Source: Eledone cirrhosa (Eukaryota; Mollusca; Cephalopoda; Octopoda; Eledonidae). Taken from it: a stretch of 64,000 nucleotides of DNA. The translations under genes and the position numbers were made by a program. Below, in pieces: positions 14,861 to 29,800 of this stretch. The stretch covers positions 6,546,158 to 6,610,157 of the forward strand of contig OZ024742.1 of the NCBI GenBank assembly GCA_964016885.1. The letters run 5' to 3'. The notes under the pieces were generated by a model that had not been told where the DNA came from, searched no databases, and worked only from the letters and a program-made list of their open reading frames with translations. How positions within the stretch are numbered: the stretch's first letter is position 1; every line of letters begins with the position of its first letter.

Positions 14861-17800
14861 TATATAACATAGTCCCTTACCCTAGTAGTTAGAGGGTCAA
14901 CCAGAGCAGTTTAGTGATCTATAACATAGTTTCTTACCCTAGTAGTTAGAGGGTTAACCAGAGCAGTTTAGTGATATATAACATAGTTTGTTAGACTAGT
15001 AGCTAGAGGGTTAAGCAGAGCAGTTTAGTGATCTATAACATAGTCTCTTACCCTAGTAGTTAGAGGGTTAACCAGAGCAGTTTAGTGATCTATAACATGG
15101 TTTCCTACCCTAGTATTTAGAGGGTTAACCAGAGCAGTTTAGTGATCTATAACATAGTTTCTTACCCTAGTAGTTAGAGGGTTAACCAGAGCAGTTTAGT
15201 GATATATAACATAGTTCGTTACCCTAGTAGTTAGAGGGTTAACCAGATCAGTTTAGTGATCTATAACATAGTTTCTTACCCTAGTAGTTAGAGGGTTAAC
15301 CAGAGCAGTTTAGTGATATATAACATAGTCCCTTACCCTAGTAGTTAGAGGGTTAAACAGAGCAGTTTAGTGATCTATAACATAGTTTGTTAGACTAGTA
15401 GCTAGAGGGTTAACCAGAGCAGTTTAGTGATCTATAACATAGTTTCTTACCCTAGTTGTTAGAGGGTTAACCAGAGCAGTTTAGTGATATATAACATAGT
15501 CCCTTACCCTAGTAGTTAGAGGGTCAACCAGAGCAGTTTAGTGATCTATAACATAGTTTCTTACCCTAGTAGTTAGAGGGTTAACCAGAGCAGTTTAGTG
15601 ATATATAACATAGTTTGTTAGACTAGTAGTTAGAGGGTTAACCAGAGCAGTTTAGTGATCTATAACATAGTTTCTTACCCTAGTAGTTAGAGGGTTAACC
15701 AGAGCAGTTTAGTGATCTATAACATAGTTTGTTAGACTAGTAGCTAGAGGGTTAAGCAGAGCAGTTTAGTGATCTATAACATAGTTTCTTACCCTAGTAG
15801 TTAGAGGGTTAACCAGAGCAGTTTAGTGATATATAACATAGTTCGTTACCCTAGTAGTTAGAGGGTTAACCAGAGCAGTTTAGTGATCTATAACATAGTT
15901 TCTTACCCTAGTAGTTAGAGGGTTAACCAGAGCAGTTTAGTGATATATAACATAGTCCCTTACCCTAGTAGTTAGAGGGTTAACCAGAGCAGTTTAGTGA
16001 TCTATAACATAGTTTGTTAGACTAATAGCTAGAGGGTTAACCAGAGAAGTTTAGTGATCTATAACATAGTTTCTTAGCCTAGTAGTTAGAGGGTTAACCA
16101 GAGCAGTTTATTGATCTATAACATAGTTTCTTACCCTAGTATTTCGAGGGTTAACCAGAGCAGTTTAGTGATCTATAACATAGTTTCTTACCCTAGTAGT
16201 TAGAGGGTTAACCAGAGCAGTTTAGTGATCTATAACATAGTTTCTTACCCTAGTAGTTAGAGGGTTAACCAGAGCAGTTTAGTGATATATAACATAGTTT
16301 CTTACCCTAGTAGTTAGAGGGTTAACCAGAGCAGTTTAGTGATTTATAACATTAGTTTGTTAGACTAGTAGCTAGAGGGTTAAGCAGAGCAGTTTAGTGA
16401 TCTATAACATAGTCTCTTACCCTAGTAGTTAGAGGGTTAACCAGAGCAGTTTAGTGATCTATGACATGGTTTCTTACCCTAGTATTTCGAGGGTTAACCA
16501 GAGCAGTTTAGTGATCTATAACATAGTCTGTTAGAATAGTAGCTAGAGGGTTAACCAGAGCAGTTTAGTGATCTATAACATAGTCCCTTACCCTAGTAGT
16601 TAGAGGGTTAACCAGAGCAGTTTAGTGATCTATAACATAGTTTCTTACCCTAGTAGTTAGAGGGTTAACCAGAGCAGTTTAGTGATATATAACATAGTTT
16701 GTTACCCTAGTAGTTAGAGGGTTAACCAGAGCAGTTTAGTGATTTATAACATAGTCCCTTACGCTAGTAGTTAGAGGGTTAACCAGAGCTGTTTAGTGAT
16801 CTATAACATAGTTTCTTACCCTAGTAGTTAGAGTGTTAACCAGAGCAGTTTAGTGATATATAACATAGTTTGTTAGACTAGTAGTTAGAGGGTTAACCAG
16901 AGCAGTTTAGTGATCTATAACATAGTCCCTTACCCTAGTATTTCGAGGGTTAACCAGAGCAGTTTAGTGATATATAACATAGTTTGTTAGACTAGTAGTT
17001 AGAGGGTTTACCAGAGCAGTTTAGTGATCTATAACATAGTTTCTTACCCTAGTAGTTAGAGGGTTAACCAGAGCAGTTTAGTGATCTATAACATAGTTTG
17101 TTAGACTAGTAGCTAGAGGGATAAGCAGAGCAGTTTAGTGATCTATAACATAGTCTCTTACCCTAGTAGTTAGAGGGTTAACCAGAGCAGTTTAGTGATC
17201 TATAACATAGTTTGTTAGACTAGTAGCTAGAGGGTTAACCAGAGCAGTTTAGTGATCTATAACATAGTCTCTTACCCTAGTAGATAGAGGGTTAACCAGA
17301 GCAGTTTAGTGATATATAACATAGTCCCTTACCCTAGTAGTTAGAGGGTTAACCAGAGCAGTTTAGTGATCTATAACATGGTTTCTTACCCTAGTATTTC
17401 GAGGGTTAACCAGAGCAGTTTAGTGATCTATAACATAGTTTCTTACCCTAGTAGTTAGAGGCTTAACTAGAGCAGTTTAGTGATATATAACATAGTACCT
17501 TACCCTAGTAGTTAGAGGGTTAACCAGAGCAGTTTAGGGATATATAACATAGTTTGTTAGACTAGTAGTTAGAGGGTTAACCAGAGCAGTTTAGTGATCT
17601 ATAACATAGTCCCTTACCCTAGTATTTCGAGTGTTAACCAGAGCAGTTTAGTGATCTATAACATAGTTTGTTAGACTAGTAGTTAGAGGGTTAACCAGAG
17701 CAGTTTAGTGATCTATAACATAGTTTGTTAGACTAGTAGTTAGAGGGTTAACCAGAGCAGTTTAGTGATCTATAACATAGTTTCTTAGCCTAGTAGTTAG

Positions 17801-19181
17801 AGGGTTAAGCAGAGCAGTTTAGTGATCTATAAAATAGTCTCTCACCCTAGTAGTTAGAGGGTTAACCAGAGCAGTTTAGTGATCTATAACATGGTTTCTT
17901 ACCCTAGTATTTCGAGGGTTAACCAGAGCAGTTTAGTGATCTATAACATAGTTTCTTACCTTAGTAGTTAGAGGGTTAACCAGAGCAGTTTAGTGATCTA
18001 TAACATAGTCCGTTACCCTAGTAGTTAGAGTGTTAACCAGAGCAGTTTAGTGATCTATAACATAGTTTCTTACCCTAGTAGTTAGAGGGTTAACCAGAGC
18101 AGTTTAGTGATTTATAACATAGTTTGTTAGACTAGTAGCTAGAGGGTTAAGCAGAGCAGTTTAGTGATCTATAACATAGTCTCTTACCCTAGTAGTTAGA
18201 GGGTTAACCAGAGCAGTTTAGTGATCTATGACATGGTTTCTTACCCTAGTATTTCGAGGGTTAACCAGAGCAGTTTAGTGATCTATAACATAGTCTGTTA
18301 GACTAGTAGCTAGAGGGTTAACCAGAGCAGTTTAGTGATCTATAACATAGTCCCTTACCCTGGTAGTTAGAGGGTTAACCAGAGCAGTTTAGTGATCTAT
18401 AACATAGTTTCTTACCCTAGTAGTTAGAGGGTTAACCAGAGCAGTTTAGTGATATATAACATAGTTTGTTACCCTAGTAGTTAGAGGGTTAACCAGAGCA
18501 GTTTAGTGATTTATAACATAGTCCCTTACGCTAGTAGTTAGAGGGTTAACCAGAGCAGTTTAGTGATCTATAACATAGTTTCTTACCCTAGTAGTTAGAG
18601 TGTTAACCAGAGCAGTTTAGTGATATATAACATAGTTTGTTAGACTAGTAGTTAGAGGGTTAACCAGAGCAGTTTAGTGATCTATAACATAGTTTCTTAC
18701 CCTAGTAGTTAGAGGGTTAACCAGAGCAGTTTAGTGATCTATAACATAGTCCCTTACCCTAGTATTTCGAGGGTTAACCAGAGCAGTTTAGTGATATATA
18801 ACATAGTTTGTTAGACTAGTAGTTAGAGGGTTAACCAGAGCAGTTTAGTGATCTATAACATAGTTTCTTACCCTAGTAGTTAGAGGGTTAACCAGAGCAG
18901 TTTAGTGATCTATAACATAGTTTGTTAGACTAGTAGCTAGAGGGTTAAGCAGAGCAGTTTAGTGATCTATAACATAGTCTCTTACCCTAGTAGTTAGAGG
19001 GTTAACCAGAGCAGTTTAGTGATCTATAACATAGTTTGTTAGACTAGTAGCTAGAGGGTTAACCAGAGCAGTTTAGTGATCTATAACATAGTCTCTTACC
19101 CTAGTAGATAGAGGGTTAACCAGAGCAGTTTAGTGATATATAACATAGTCCCTTACCCTAGTAGTTAGAGGGTTAACCAGA

Positions 19182-22100
19182 GCAGTTAGGTGATCTATAA
19201 CATGGTTTCTTACCCTAGTATTTCGAGGGTTAACCAGAGCAGTTTAGTGATCTATAACATAGTTTCTTACCCTAGTAGTTAGAGGCTTAACTAGAGCAGT
19301 TTAGTGATATATAACATAGTACCTTACCCTAGTAGTTAGAGGGTTAACCAGAGCAGTTTAGTGATATATAACATAGTTTGTTAGACTAGTATTTAGAGGG
19401 TTAACCAGAGCAGTTTAGTGATCTATAACATAGTCCCTTACCCTAGTATTTCGAGTGTTAACCAGAGCAGTTTAGTGATCTATAACATAGTTTGTTAGAC
19501 TAGTAGTTAGAGGGTTAACCAGAGCAGTTTAGTGATCTATAACATAGTTTGTTAGACTAGTAGTTAGAGGGTTAACCAGAGCAGTTTAGTGATCTAAAAC
19601 ATAGTTTCTTAGCCTAGTAGTTAGAGGGTTAAGCAGAGCAGTTTAGTGATCTATAAAATAGTCTCTCACCCTAGTAGTTAGAGGGTTAACCAGAGCAGTT
19701 TAGTGATCTATAACATGGTTTCTTACCCTAGTATTTCGATGGTTAACCAGAGCAGTTTAGTGATCTATAACATAGTTTCTTACCTTAGTAGTTAGAGGGT
19801 TAACCAGAGCAGTTTAGTGATCTATAACATAGTCCGTTACCCTAGTAGTTAGAGTGTTAACCAGAGCAGTTTAGTGATCTATAACATAGTTTCTTACCCT
19901 AGTAGTTAGAGGGTTAACCAGAGCAGTTTAGTGATCTATAACATAGTCTCTTACCCTAGTAGTTAGAGGGTTAACCAGAGCAGTTTAGTGATCTATAACA
20001 TAGTTTCTTACCCTAGTAGTTAGAGGGTTAACCAGAGCAGTTTAGTGATATATAACATAGTTTCTTACCCTAGTAGTTAGAGGGTTAACCATAGCAGTTT
20101 AGTGATCTATAACATAGTTTCTTAGACTAGTAGTTAGAGGGTTAACAAGAGCAGTTTAGTCATATATAACATAGTTCCTTACCCTAGTAGTTAGAGGGTT
20201 AACCAGAGCAGTTTAGTGATATATAACATAGTCCCTTACCCTAGTAGTTAGAGGGTTAACCAGAGCAGTTTAGTGATCTATAACATAGTTCCTTACCCTA
20301 GTAGTTAGAGGGTTAACCAGAGCAGTTTAGTGATCAATGACACAGTTCCTTACCCTAGTAGTTAGAGGTTTAACCAGAGCAGTTTAGTGATCTATAACAT
20401 AGTTTGTTAGACTAGTAGCTAGAGGGTTAACCAGAGCAGTTTAATGATCTATAACATAGTCTCTTAGCCTAGTAGTTAGAGGGTTAACCAGAGCAGTTTA
20501 GAGATCTATAACATAGTTTGTTAGTCTAGTAGCTAGAGGGTTAAGCAGAGCAGTTTAGTGATCTATAACATAGTCTCTTACCCTAGTAGTTAGAGGGTTA
20601 ACCAGAGCAGTTTAGTGATCTATAACATGGTTTCTTACCCTAGTATTTCGAGGGTTAACCAGAGCAGTTTAGTGATCTATAACAGAGTTTGTTAGACTAG
20701 TAGCTAGAGGGTTAACCAGAGCAGTTTAGTGATCTATAACATAGTCTCTTAGCCTAGTAGATAGAGGGTTAACCAGAGCAGTTTAGTGATATATAACATA
20801 GTCCCTTACCCTAGTAGTTAGAGGGTTCACCAGAGCAGTTTAGTGATCTATAACATGGTTTCTTACCCTAGTATTTCGAGGGTTAACCAGAGCAGTTTAG
20901 TGATCTATAACATAGTTTCTTACCCTAGTTGTTAGAGGGTTAACCAGAGCAGTTTAGTGATATATAACATAGTCCCTTACCCTAGTAGTTAGAGGGTCAA
21001 CCAGAGCAGTTTAGTGATCTATAACATAGTTTCTTACCCTAGTAGTTAGAGGGTTAACCAGAGCAGTTTAGTGATATATAACATAGTTTGTTAGACTAGT
21101 AGCTAGAGGGTTAAGCAGAGCAGTTTAGTGATCTATAACATAGTCTCTTACCCTAGTAGTTAGAGGGTTAACCAGAGCAGTTTAGTGATCTATGACATGG
21201 TTTCTTAGCCTAGTATTTCGAGGGTTAACCAGAGCAGTTTAGTGATCTATAACATAGTCTGTTAGACTAGTAGCTAGAGGGTTAACCAGAGCAGTTTAGT
21301 GATCTATAACATAGTCCCTTACCCTGGTAGTTAGAGGGTTAACCAGAGCAGTTTAGTGATCTATAACATAGTTTCTTACCCTAGTAGTTAGAGGGTTAAC
21401 CAGAGCAGTTTAGTGATATATAACATAGTTTGTTACCCTAGTAGTTAGAGGGTTAACCAGAGCAGTTTAGTGATTAATAACATAGTCCCTTACGCTAGTA
21501 GTTAGAGGGTTAACCAGAGCAGTTTAGTGATCTATAACATAGTTTCTTACCCTAGTAGTTAGAGTGTTAACCAGAGCAGTTTAGTGATATATAACATAGT
21601 TTGTTAGACTAGTAGTTAGAGGGTTAACCAGAGCAGTTTAGTGATCTATAACATAGTTTCTTACCCTAGTAGTTAGAGGGTTAACCAGAGCAGTTTAGTG
21701 ATCTATAACATAGTTTGTTAGACTAGTAGCTAGAGGGTTAAGCAGAGCAGTTTAGTGATCTATAACATAGTCTCTTACCCTAGTAGTTAGAGGGTTAACC
21801 AGAGCAGTTTAGTGATCTATAACATAGTTTGTTAGACTAGTAGCTAGAGGGTTAACCAGAGCAGTTTAGTGATCTATAACATAGTCTCTTACCCTAGTAG
21901 ATAGAGGGTTAACCAGAGCAGTTTAGTGATATATAACATAGTCCCTTACCCTAGTAGTTAGAGGGTTAACCAGAGCAGTTCAGTGATCTATAACATGGTT
22001 TCTTACCCTAGTATTTCGAGGGTTAACCAGAGCAGTTTAGTGATCTATAACATAGTTTCTTACCCTAGTAGTTAGAGGCTTAACTAGAGCAGTTTAGTGA

Positions 22101-23873
22101 TATATAACATAGTACCTTACCCTAGTAGTTAGAGGGTTAACCAGAGCAGTTTAGTGATATATAACATAGTTTGTTAGACTAGTATTTAGAGGGTTAACCA
22201 GAGCAGTTTAGTGATCTATAACATAGTCCCTTACCCTAGTATTTCGAGTGTTAACCAGAGCAGTTTAGTGATCTATAACATAGTTTGTTAGACTAGTAGT
22301 TAGAGGGTTAACCAGAGCAGTTTAGTGATCTATAACATAGTTTGTTAGACTAGTAGTTAGAGGGTTAACCAGAGCAGTTTAGTGATCTAAAACATAGTTT
22401 CTTAGCCTAGTAGTTAGAGGGTTAAGCAGAGCAGTTTAGTGATCTATAAAATAGTCTCTCACCCTAGTAGTTAGAGGGTTAACCAGAGCAGTTTAGTGAT
22501 CTATAACATGGTTTCTTACCCTAGTATTTCGAGGGTTAACCAGAGCAGTTTAGTGATCTATAACATAGTTTCTTACCTTAGTAGTTAGAGGGTTAACCAG
22601 AGCAGTTTAGTGATCTATAACATAGTCCGTTACCCTAGTAGTTAGAGTGTTAACCAGAGCAGTTTAGTGATCTATAACATAGTTTCTTACCCTAGTAGTT
22701 AGAGGGTTAACCAGAGCAGTTTAGTGATCTATAACATAGTCTCTTACCCTAGTAGTTAGAGGGTTAACCAGAGCAGTTTAGTGATCTATAACATAGTTTC
22801 TTACCCTAGTAGTTAGAGGGTTAACCAGAGCAGTTTAGTGATATATAACATAGTTTCTTACCCTAGTAGTTAGAGGGTTAACCAGAGCAGTTTAGTGATC
22901 TATAACATAGTTTCTTAGACTAGTAGTTAGAGGGTTAACAAGAGCAGTTTAGTCATATATAACATAGTTCCTTACCCTAGTAGTTAGAGGGTTAACCAGA
23001 GCAGTTTAGTGATATATAACATAGTCCCTTACCCTAGTAGTTAGAGGGTTAACCAGAGCAGTTTAGTGATCTATAACATAGTTCCTTACCCTAGTAGTTA
23101 GAGGGTTAACCAGAGCAGTTTAGTGATCAATGACACAGTTCCTTACCCTAGTAGTTAGAGGTTTAACCAGAGCAGTTTAGTGATCTATAACATAGTTTGT
23201 TAGACTAGTAGCTAGAGGGTTAACCAGAGCAGTTTAATGATCTATAACATAGTCTCTTAGCCTAGTAGTTAGAGGGTTAACCAGAGCAGTTTAGAGATCT
23301 ATAACATAGTTTGTTAGTCTAGTAGCTAGAGGGTTAAGCAGAGCAGTTTAGTGATCTATAACATAGTCTCTTACCCTAGTAGTTAGAGGGTTAACCAGAG
23401 CAGTTTAGTGATCTATAACATGGTTTCTTACCCTAGTATTTCGAGGGTTAACCAGAGCAGTTTAGTGATCTATAACAGAGTTTGTTAGACTAGTAGCTAG
23501 AGGGTTAACCAGAGCAGTTTAGTGATCTATAACATAGTCTCTTAGCCTAGTAGATAGAGGGTTAACCAGAGCAGTTTAGTGATATATAACATAGTCCCTT
23601 ACCCTAGTAGTTAGAGGGTTCACCAGAGCAGTTTAGTGATCTATAACATGGTTTCTTACCCTAGTATTTCGAGGGTTAACCAGAGCAGTTTAGTGATCTA
23701 TAACATAGTTTCTTACCCTAGTTGTTAGAGGGTTAACCAGAGCAGTTTAGTGATATATAACATAGTCCCTTACCCTAGTAGTTAGAGGGTCAACCAGAGC
23801 AGTTTAGTGATCTATAACATAGTTTCTTACCCTAGTAGTTAGAGGGTTAACCAGAGCAGTTTAGTGATATATA
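19182..23873. repeat. Tandem 2,793-bp (49-monomer) higher-order duplication
   Basis: Several private variants recur exactly 2,793 bp apart: TTAATGATCT at 20,441 and 23,234, AACAGAGTTT at 20,681 and 23,474, GTTGTTAGAG at 20,928 and 23,721, AAAATAGTCT at 19,655 and 22,448, and a TAGTATTTAGA monomer near 19,381 and 22,174. The match fails after about 21,080 and 23,873, where the monomer order differs. Because 2,793 is 49 x 57, no small indel separates the copies, which points to a recent duplication. Confidence 0.85.
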
Positions 23874-26837
23874 ACATAGTTTGTTAGACTAGTAGTTAGA
23901 GGGTTAACCAGAGCAGTTTAGTGATCTATAACATAGTTTCTTACCCTAGTAGTTAGAGGGTTAACCAGAGCAGTTTAGTGATCTATAACATAGTTTGTTA
24001 GACTAGTAGCTAGAGGGTTAAGCAGAGCAGTTTAGTGATCTATAACATAGTCTCTTACCCTAGTAGTTAGAGGGTTAACCAGAGCAGTTTAGTGATCTAT
24101 AACATGGTTTCCTACCCTAGTATTTCGAGGGTTAACCAGAGCAGTTTAGTGATCTATAACATAGTTTCTTACCCTAGTAGTTAGAGGGTTAACCAGAGCA
24201 GTTTAGTGATATATAACATAGTTCGTTACCCTAGTAGTTAGAGGGTTAACCAGATCAGTTTAGTGATCTATAACATAGTTTCTTACCCTAGTAGTTAGAG
24301 GGTTAACCAGAGCAGTTTAGTGATATATAACATAGTCCCTTACCCTAGTAGTTAGAGGGTTAAACAGAGCAGTTTAGTGATCTATAACATAGTTTGTTAG
24401 ACTAGTAGCTAGAGGGTTAACCAGAGCAGTTTAGTGATCTATAACATAGTTTCTTACCCTAGTTGTTAGAGGGTTAACCAGAGCAGTTTAGTGATATATA
24501 ACATAGTCCCTTACCCTAGTAGTTAGAGGGTCAACCAGAGCAGTTTAGTGATCTATAACATAGTTTCTTACCCTAGTAGTTAGAGGGTTAACCAGAGCAG
24601 TTTAGTGATATATAACATAGTTTGTTAGACTAGTAGTTAGAGGGTTAACCAGAGCAGTTTAGTGATCTATAACATAGTTTCTTACCCTAGTAGTTAGAGG
24701 GTTAACCAGAGCAGTTTAGTGATCTATAACATAGTTTGTTAGACTAGTAGCTAGAGGGTTAAGCAGAGCAGTTTAGTGATCTATAACATAGTTTCTTACC
24801 CTAGTAGTTAGAGGGTTAACCAGAGCAGTTTAGTGATATATAACATAGTTCGTTACCCTAGTAGTTAGAGGGTTAACCAGAGCAGTTTAGTGATCTATAA
24901 CATAGTTTCTTACCCTAGTAGTTAGAGGGTTAACCAGAGCAGTTTAGTGATATATAACATAGTCCCTTACCCTAGTAGTTAGAGGGTTAACCAGAGCAGT
25001 TTAGTGATCTATAACATAGTTTGTTAGACTAGTAGTTAGAGGGTTAACCAGAGAAGTTTAGTGATCTATAACATAGTTTCTTAGCCTAGTAGTTAGAGGG
25101 TTAACCAGAGCAGTTTATTGATCTATAACATAGTTTCTTACCCTAGTATTTCGAGGGTTAACCAGAGCAGTTTAGTGATCTATAACATAGTTTCTTACCC
25201 TAGTAGTTAGAGGGTTAACCAGAGCAGTTTAGTGATCTATAACATAGTTTCTTACCCTAGTAGTTAGAGGGTTAACCAGAGCAGTTTAGTGATATATAAC
25301 ATAGTTTCTTACCCTAGTAGTTAGAGGGTTAACCAGAGCAGTTTAGTGATTTATAACATTAGTTTGTTAGACAAGTAGCTAGAGGGTTAAGCAGAGCAGT
25401 TTAGTGATCTATAACATAGTCTCTTACCCTAGTAGTTAGAGGGTTAACCAGAGCAGTTTAGTGATCTATGACATGGTTTCTTACCCTAGTATTTCGAGGG
25501 TTAACCAGGGCAGTTTAGTGATCTATAACATAGTCTGTTAGACTAGTAGCTAGAGGGTTAACCAGAGCAGTTTAGTGATCTATAACATAGTCCCTTACCC
25601 TAGTAGTTAGAGGGTTAAGCAGAGCAGTTTAGTGATCTATAACATAGTTTCTTACCCTAGTAGTTAGAGGGTTAACCAGAGCAGTTTAGTGATATATAAC
25701 ATAGTTTGTTACCCTAGTAGTTAGAGGGTTAACCAGAGCAGTTTAGTGATTTATAACATAGTCCCTTACGCTAGTAGTTAGAGGGTTAACCAGAGCAGTT
25801 TAGTGATCTATAACATAGTTTCTTACCCTAGTAGTTAGAGTGTTAACCAGAGCAGTTTAGTGATATATAACATAGTTTGTTAGACTAGTAGTTAGAGGGT
25901 TAACCAGAGCAGTTTAGTGATCTATAACATAGTCCCTTACCCTAGTATTTCGAGGGTTAACCAGAGCAGTTTAGTGATATATAACATAGTTTGTTAGACT
26001 AGTAGTTAGAGGGTTAACCAGAGCAGTTTAGTGATCTATAACATAGTTTCTTACCCTAGTAGTTAGAGGGTTAACCAGAGCAGTTTAGTGATCTATAACA
26101 TAGTTTGTTAGACTAGTAGCTAGAGGGTTAAGCAGAGCAGTTTAGTGATCTATAACATAGTCTCTTACCCTAGTAGTTAGAGGGTTAACCAGAGCAGTTT
26201 AGTGATCTATAACATAGTTTGTTAGACTAGTAGCTAGAGGGTTAACCAGAGCAGTTTAGTGATCTATAACATAGTCTCTTACCCTAGTAGATAGAGGGTT
26301 AACCAGAGCAGTTTAGTGATATATAACATAGTCCCTTACCCTAGTAGTTAGAGGGTTAACCAGAGCAGTTTAGTGATCTATAACATGGTTTCTTACCCTA
26401 GTATTTCGAGGGTTAACCAGAGCAGTTTAGTGATCTATAACATAGTTTCTTACCCTAGTAGTTAGAGGCTTAACTAGAGCAGTTTAGTGATATATAACAT
26501 AGTACCTTACCCTAGTAGTTAGAGGGTTAACCAGAGCAGTTTAGTGATATATAGCATAGTTTGTTAGACTAGTAGTTAGAGGGTTAACCAGAGCAGTTTA
26601 GTGATCTATAACATAGTCCCTTACCCTAGTATTTCGAGTGTTAACCAGAGCAGTTTAGTGATCTATAACATAGTTTGTTAGACTAGTAGTTAGAGGGTTA
26701 ACCAGAGCAGTTTAGTGATCTATAACATAGTTTGTTAGACTAGTAGTTAGAGGGTTAACCAGAGCAGTTTAGTGATCTATAACATAGTTTCTTAGCCTAG
26801 TAGTTAGAGGGTTAAGCAGAGCAGTTTAGTGATCTAT

Positions 26838-29800
26838 AAAATAGTCTCTCACCCTAGTAGTTAGAGGGTTAACCAGAGCAGTTTAGTGATCTATAACATA
26901 GTCCGTTACCCTAGTAGTTAGAGTGTTAACCAGAGCAGTTTAGTGATCTATAACATAGTTTCTTACCCTAGTAGTTAGAGGGTTAACCAGAGCAGTTTAG
27001 TGATTTATAACATAGTTTGTTAGACTAGTAGCTAGAGGGTTAAGCAGAGCAGTTTAGTGATCTATAACATAGTATCTTACCCTAGTAGTTAGAGGGTTAA
27101 CCAGAGCAGTTTAGTGATCTATGACATGGTTTCTTACCCTAGTATTTCGAGGGTTAACCAGAGCAGTTTAGTGATCTATAACATAGTCTGTTAGACTAGT
27201 AGCTAGAGGGTTAACCAGAGCAGTTTAGTGATCTATAACATAGTCCCTTACCCTAGTAGTTAGAGGGTTAACCAGAGCAGTTTAGTGATATATAACATAG
27301 TTTGTTACCCTAGTAGTTAGAGGGTTAACCAGAGCAGTTTAGTGATTTATAACATAGTCCCTTACGCTAGTAGTTAGAGGGTTAACCAGAGCAGTTTAGT
27401 GATCTATAACATAGTTTCTTACCCTAGTAGTTAGAGTGTTAACCAGAGCAGTTTAGTGATATATAACATAGTTTGTTAGACTAGTAGTTAGAGGGTTAAC
27501 CAGAGCAGTTTAGTGATCTATAACATAGTCCCTTACCCTAGTATTTCGAGGGTTAACCAGAGCAGTTTAGTGATATATAACATAGTTTGTTAGACTAGTA
27601 GTTAGAGGGTTAACCAGAGCAGTTTAGTGATCTATAACATAGTTTCTTACCCTAGTAGTTAGAGGGTTAACCAGAGCAGTTTAGTGATCTATAACATAGT
27701 TTCTTACCTTAGTAGTTAGAGGGTTAACCAGAGCAGTTTAGTGATCTATAACATAGTCCGTTACCCTAGTAGTTAGAGTGTTAACCAGAGCAGTTTAGTG
27801 ATCTATAACATAGTTTCTTACCCTAGTAGTTAGAGGGTTAACCAGAGCAGTTTAGTGATATATAACATAGTCTCTTACCCTAGTAGATAGAGGGTTAACC
27901 AGAGCAGTTTAGTGATATATAACATAGTCCCTTACCCTAGTAGTTAGAGGGTTAACCAGAGCAGTTTAGTGATCTATAACATAGTTTCTTACCCTAGTAG
28001 TTAGAGGGTTAACCAGAGCAGTTTAGTGATATATAACATAGTTTGTTACCCTAGTAGTTAGAGGGTTAACCAGAGCAGTTTAGTGATTTATAACATAGTC
28101 CCTTACGCTAGTAGTTAGAGGGTTAACCAGAGCAGTTTAGTGATCTATAACATAGTTTCTTACCCTAGTAGTTAGAGGGTTAACCAGAGCAGTTTAGTGA
28201 TATATAACATAGTTTGTTAGACTAGTAGTTAGAGGGTTAACCAGAGCAGTTTAGTGATCTATAACATAGTTTCTTACCCTAGTAGTTAGAGGGTTAACCA
28301 GAGCAGTTTAGTGATCTATAACATAGTCTCTTACCCTAGTAGTTAGAGGGTTAACCAGAGCAGTTTAGTGATCTATAACATGGTTTCTTACCCTAGTATT
28401 TCGAGGGTTAACCAGAGCAGTTTAGTGATCTATAACATAGTTTGTTAGACTAGTAGCTAGAGGGTTAACCAGAGCAGTTTAGTGATCTATAACATAGTCT
28501 CTTACCCTAGTAGATAGAGGGTTAACCAGAGCAGTTTAGTGATTTATAACATAGTCCCTTACCCTAGTAGTTAGAGGGTTAACCAGAGCAGTTCAGTGAT
28601 CTATAACATGGTTTCTTACCCTAGTATTTCGAGGGTTAACCAGAGCAGTTTAGTGATCTATAACATAGTTTCTTACCCTAGTAGTTAGAGGCTTAACTAG
28701 AGCAGTTTAGTGATATATAACATAGTACCTTACCCTAGTAGTTAGAGGGTTAACCAGAGCAGTTTAGTGATATATAACATAGTTTGTTAGACTAGTAGTT
28801 AGAGGGTTAACCAGAGCAGTTTAGTGATCTATAACATAGTCCCTTACCCTAGTATTTCGAGTGTTAACCAGAGCAGTTTAGTGATCTATAACATAGTTTG
28901 TTAGACTAGTAGTTAGAGGGTTAACCAGAGCAGTTTAGTGATCTATAACATAGTTTGTTAGACTAGTAGTTAGAGGGTTAACCAGAGCAGTTTAGTGATC
29001 TATAACATAGTTTCTTAGCCTAGTAGTTAGAGGGTTAAGCAGAGCAGTTTAGTGATCTATAAAATAGTCTCTCACCCTAGTAGTTAGAGGGTTAACCAGA
29101 GCAGTTTAGTGATCTATAACATGGTTTCTTACCCTAGTATTTCGAGGGTTAACCAGAGCAGTTTAGTGATCTATAACATAGTTTCTTACCTTAGTAGTTA
29201 GAGGGTTAACCAGAGCAGTTTAGTGATCTATAACATAGTCCGTTACCCTAGTAGTTAGAGTGTTAACCAGAGCAGTTTAGTGATCTATAACATAGTTTCT
29301 TACCCTAGTAGTTAGAGGGTTAACCAGAGCAGTTTAGTGATATATAACATAGTCTCTTACCCTAGTAGATAGAGGGTTAACCAGAGCAGTTTAGTGATAT
29401 ATAACATAGTCCCTTACCCTAGTAGTTAGAGGGTTAACCAGAGCAGTTTAGTGATCTATATCATAGTTTCTTACCCTAGTAGTTAGAGGGTTAACCAGAG
29501 CAGTTTAGTGATATATAACATAGATTGTTACCCTTGTAGTTAGAGGGTTAACCAGAGCAGTTTAGTGATTTATAACATAGTCCCTTACGCTAGTAGTTAG
29601 AGGGTTAACCAGAGCAGTTTAGTGATCTATAACATAGTTTCTTACCCTTGTAGTTAGAGGGTTAACCAGAGCAGTTTAGTGATATATAACATAGTTTGTT
29701 AGACTAGTAGTTAGAGGGTTAACCAGAGCAGTTTAGTGATCTATAACATAGTCCCTTACCCTAGTATTTCGAGGGTTAACCAGAGCAGTTTAGTGATATA

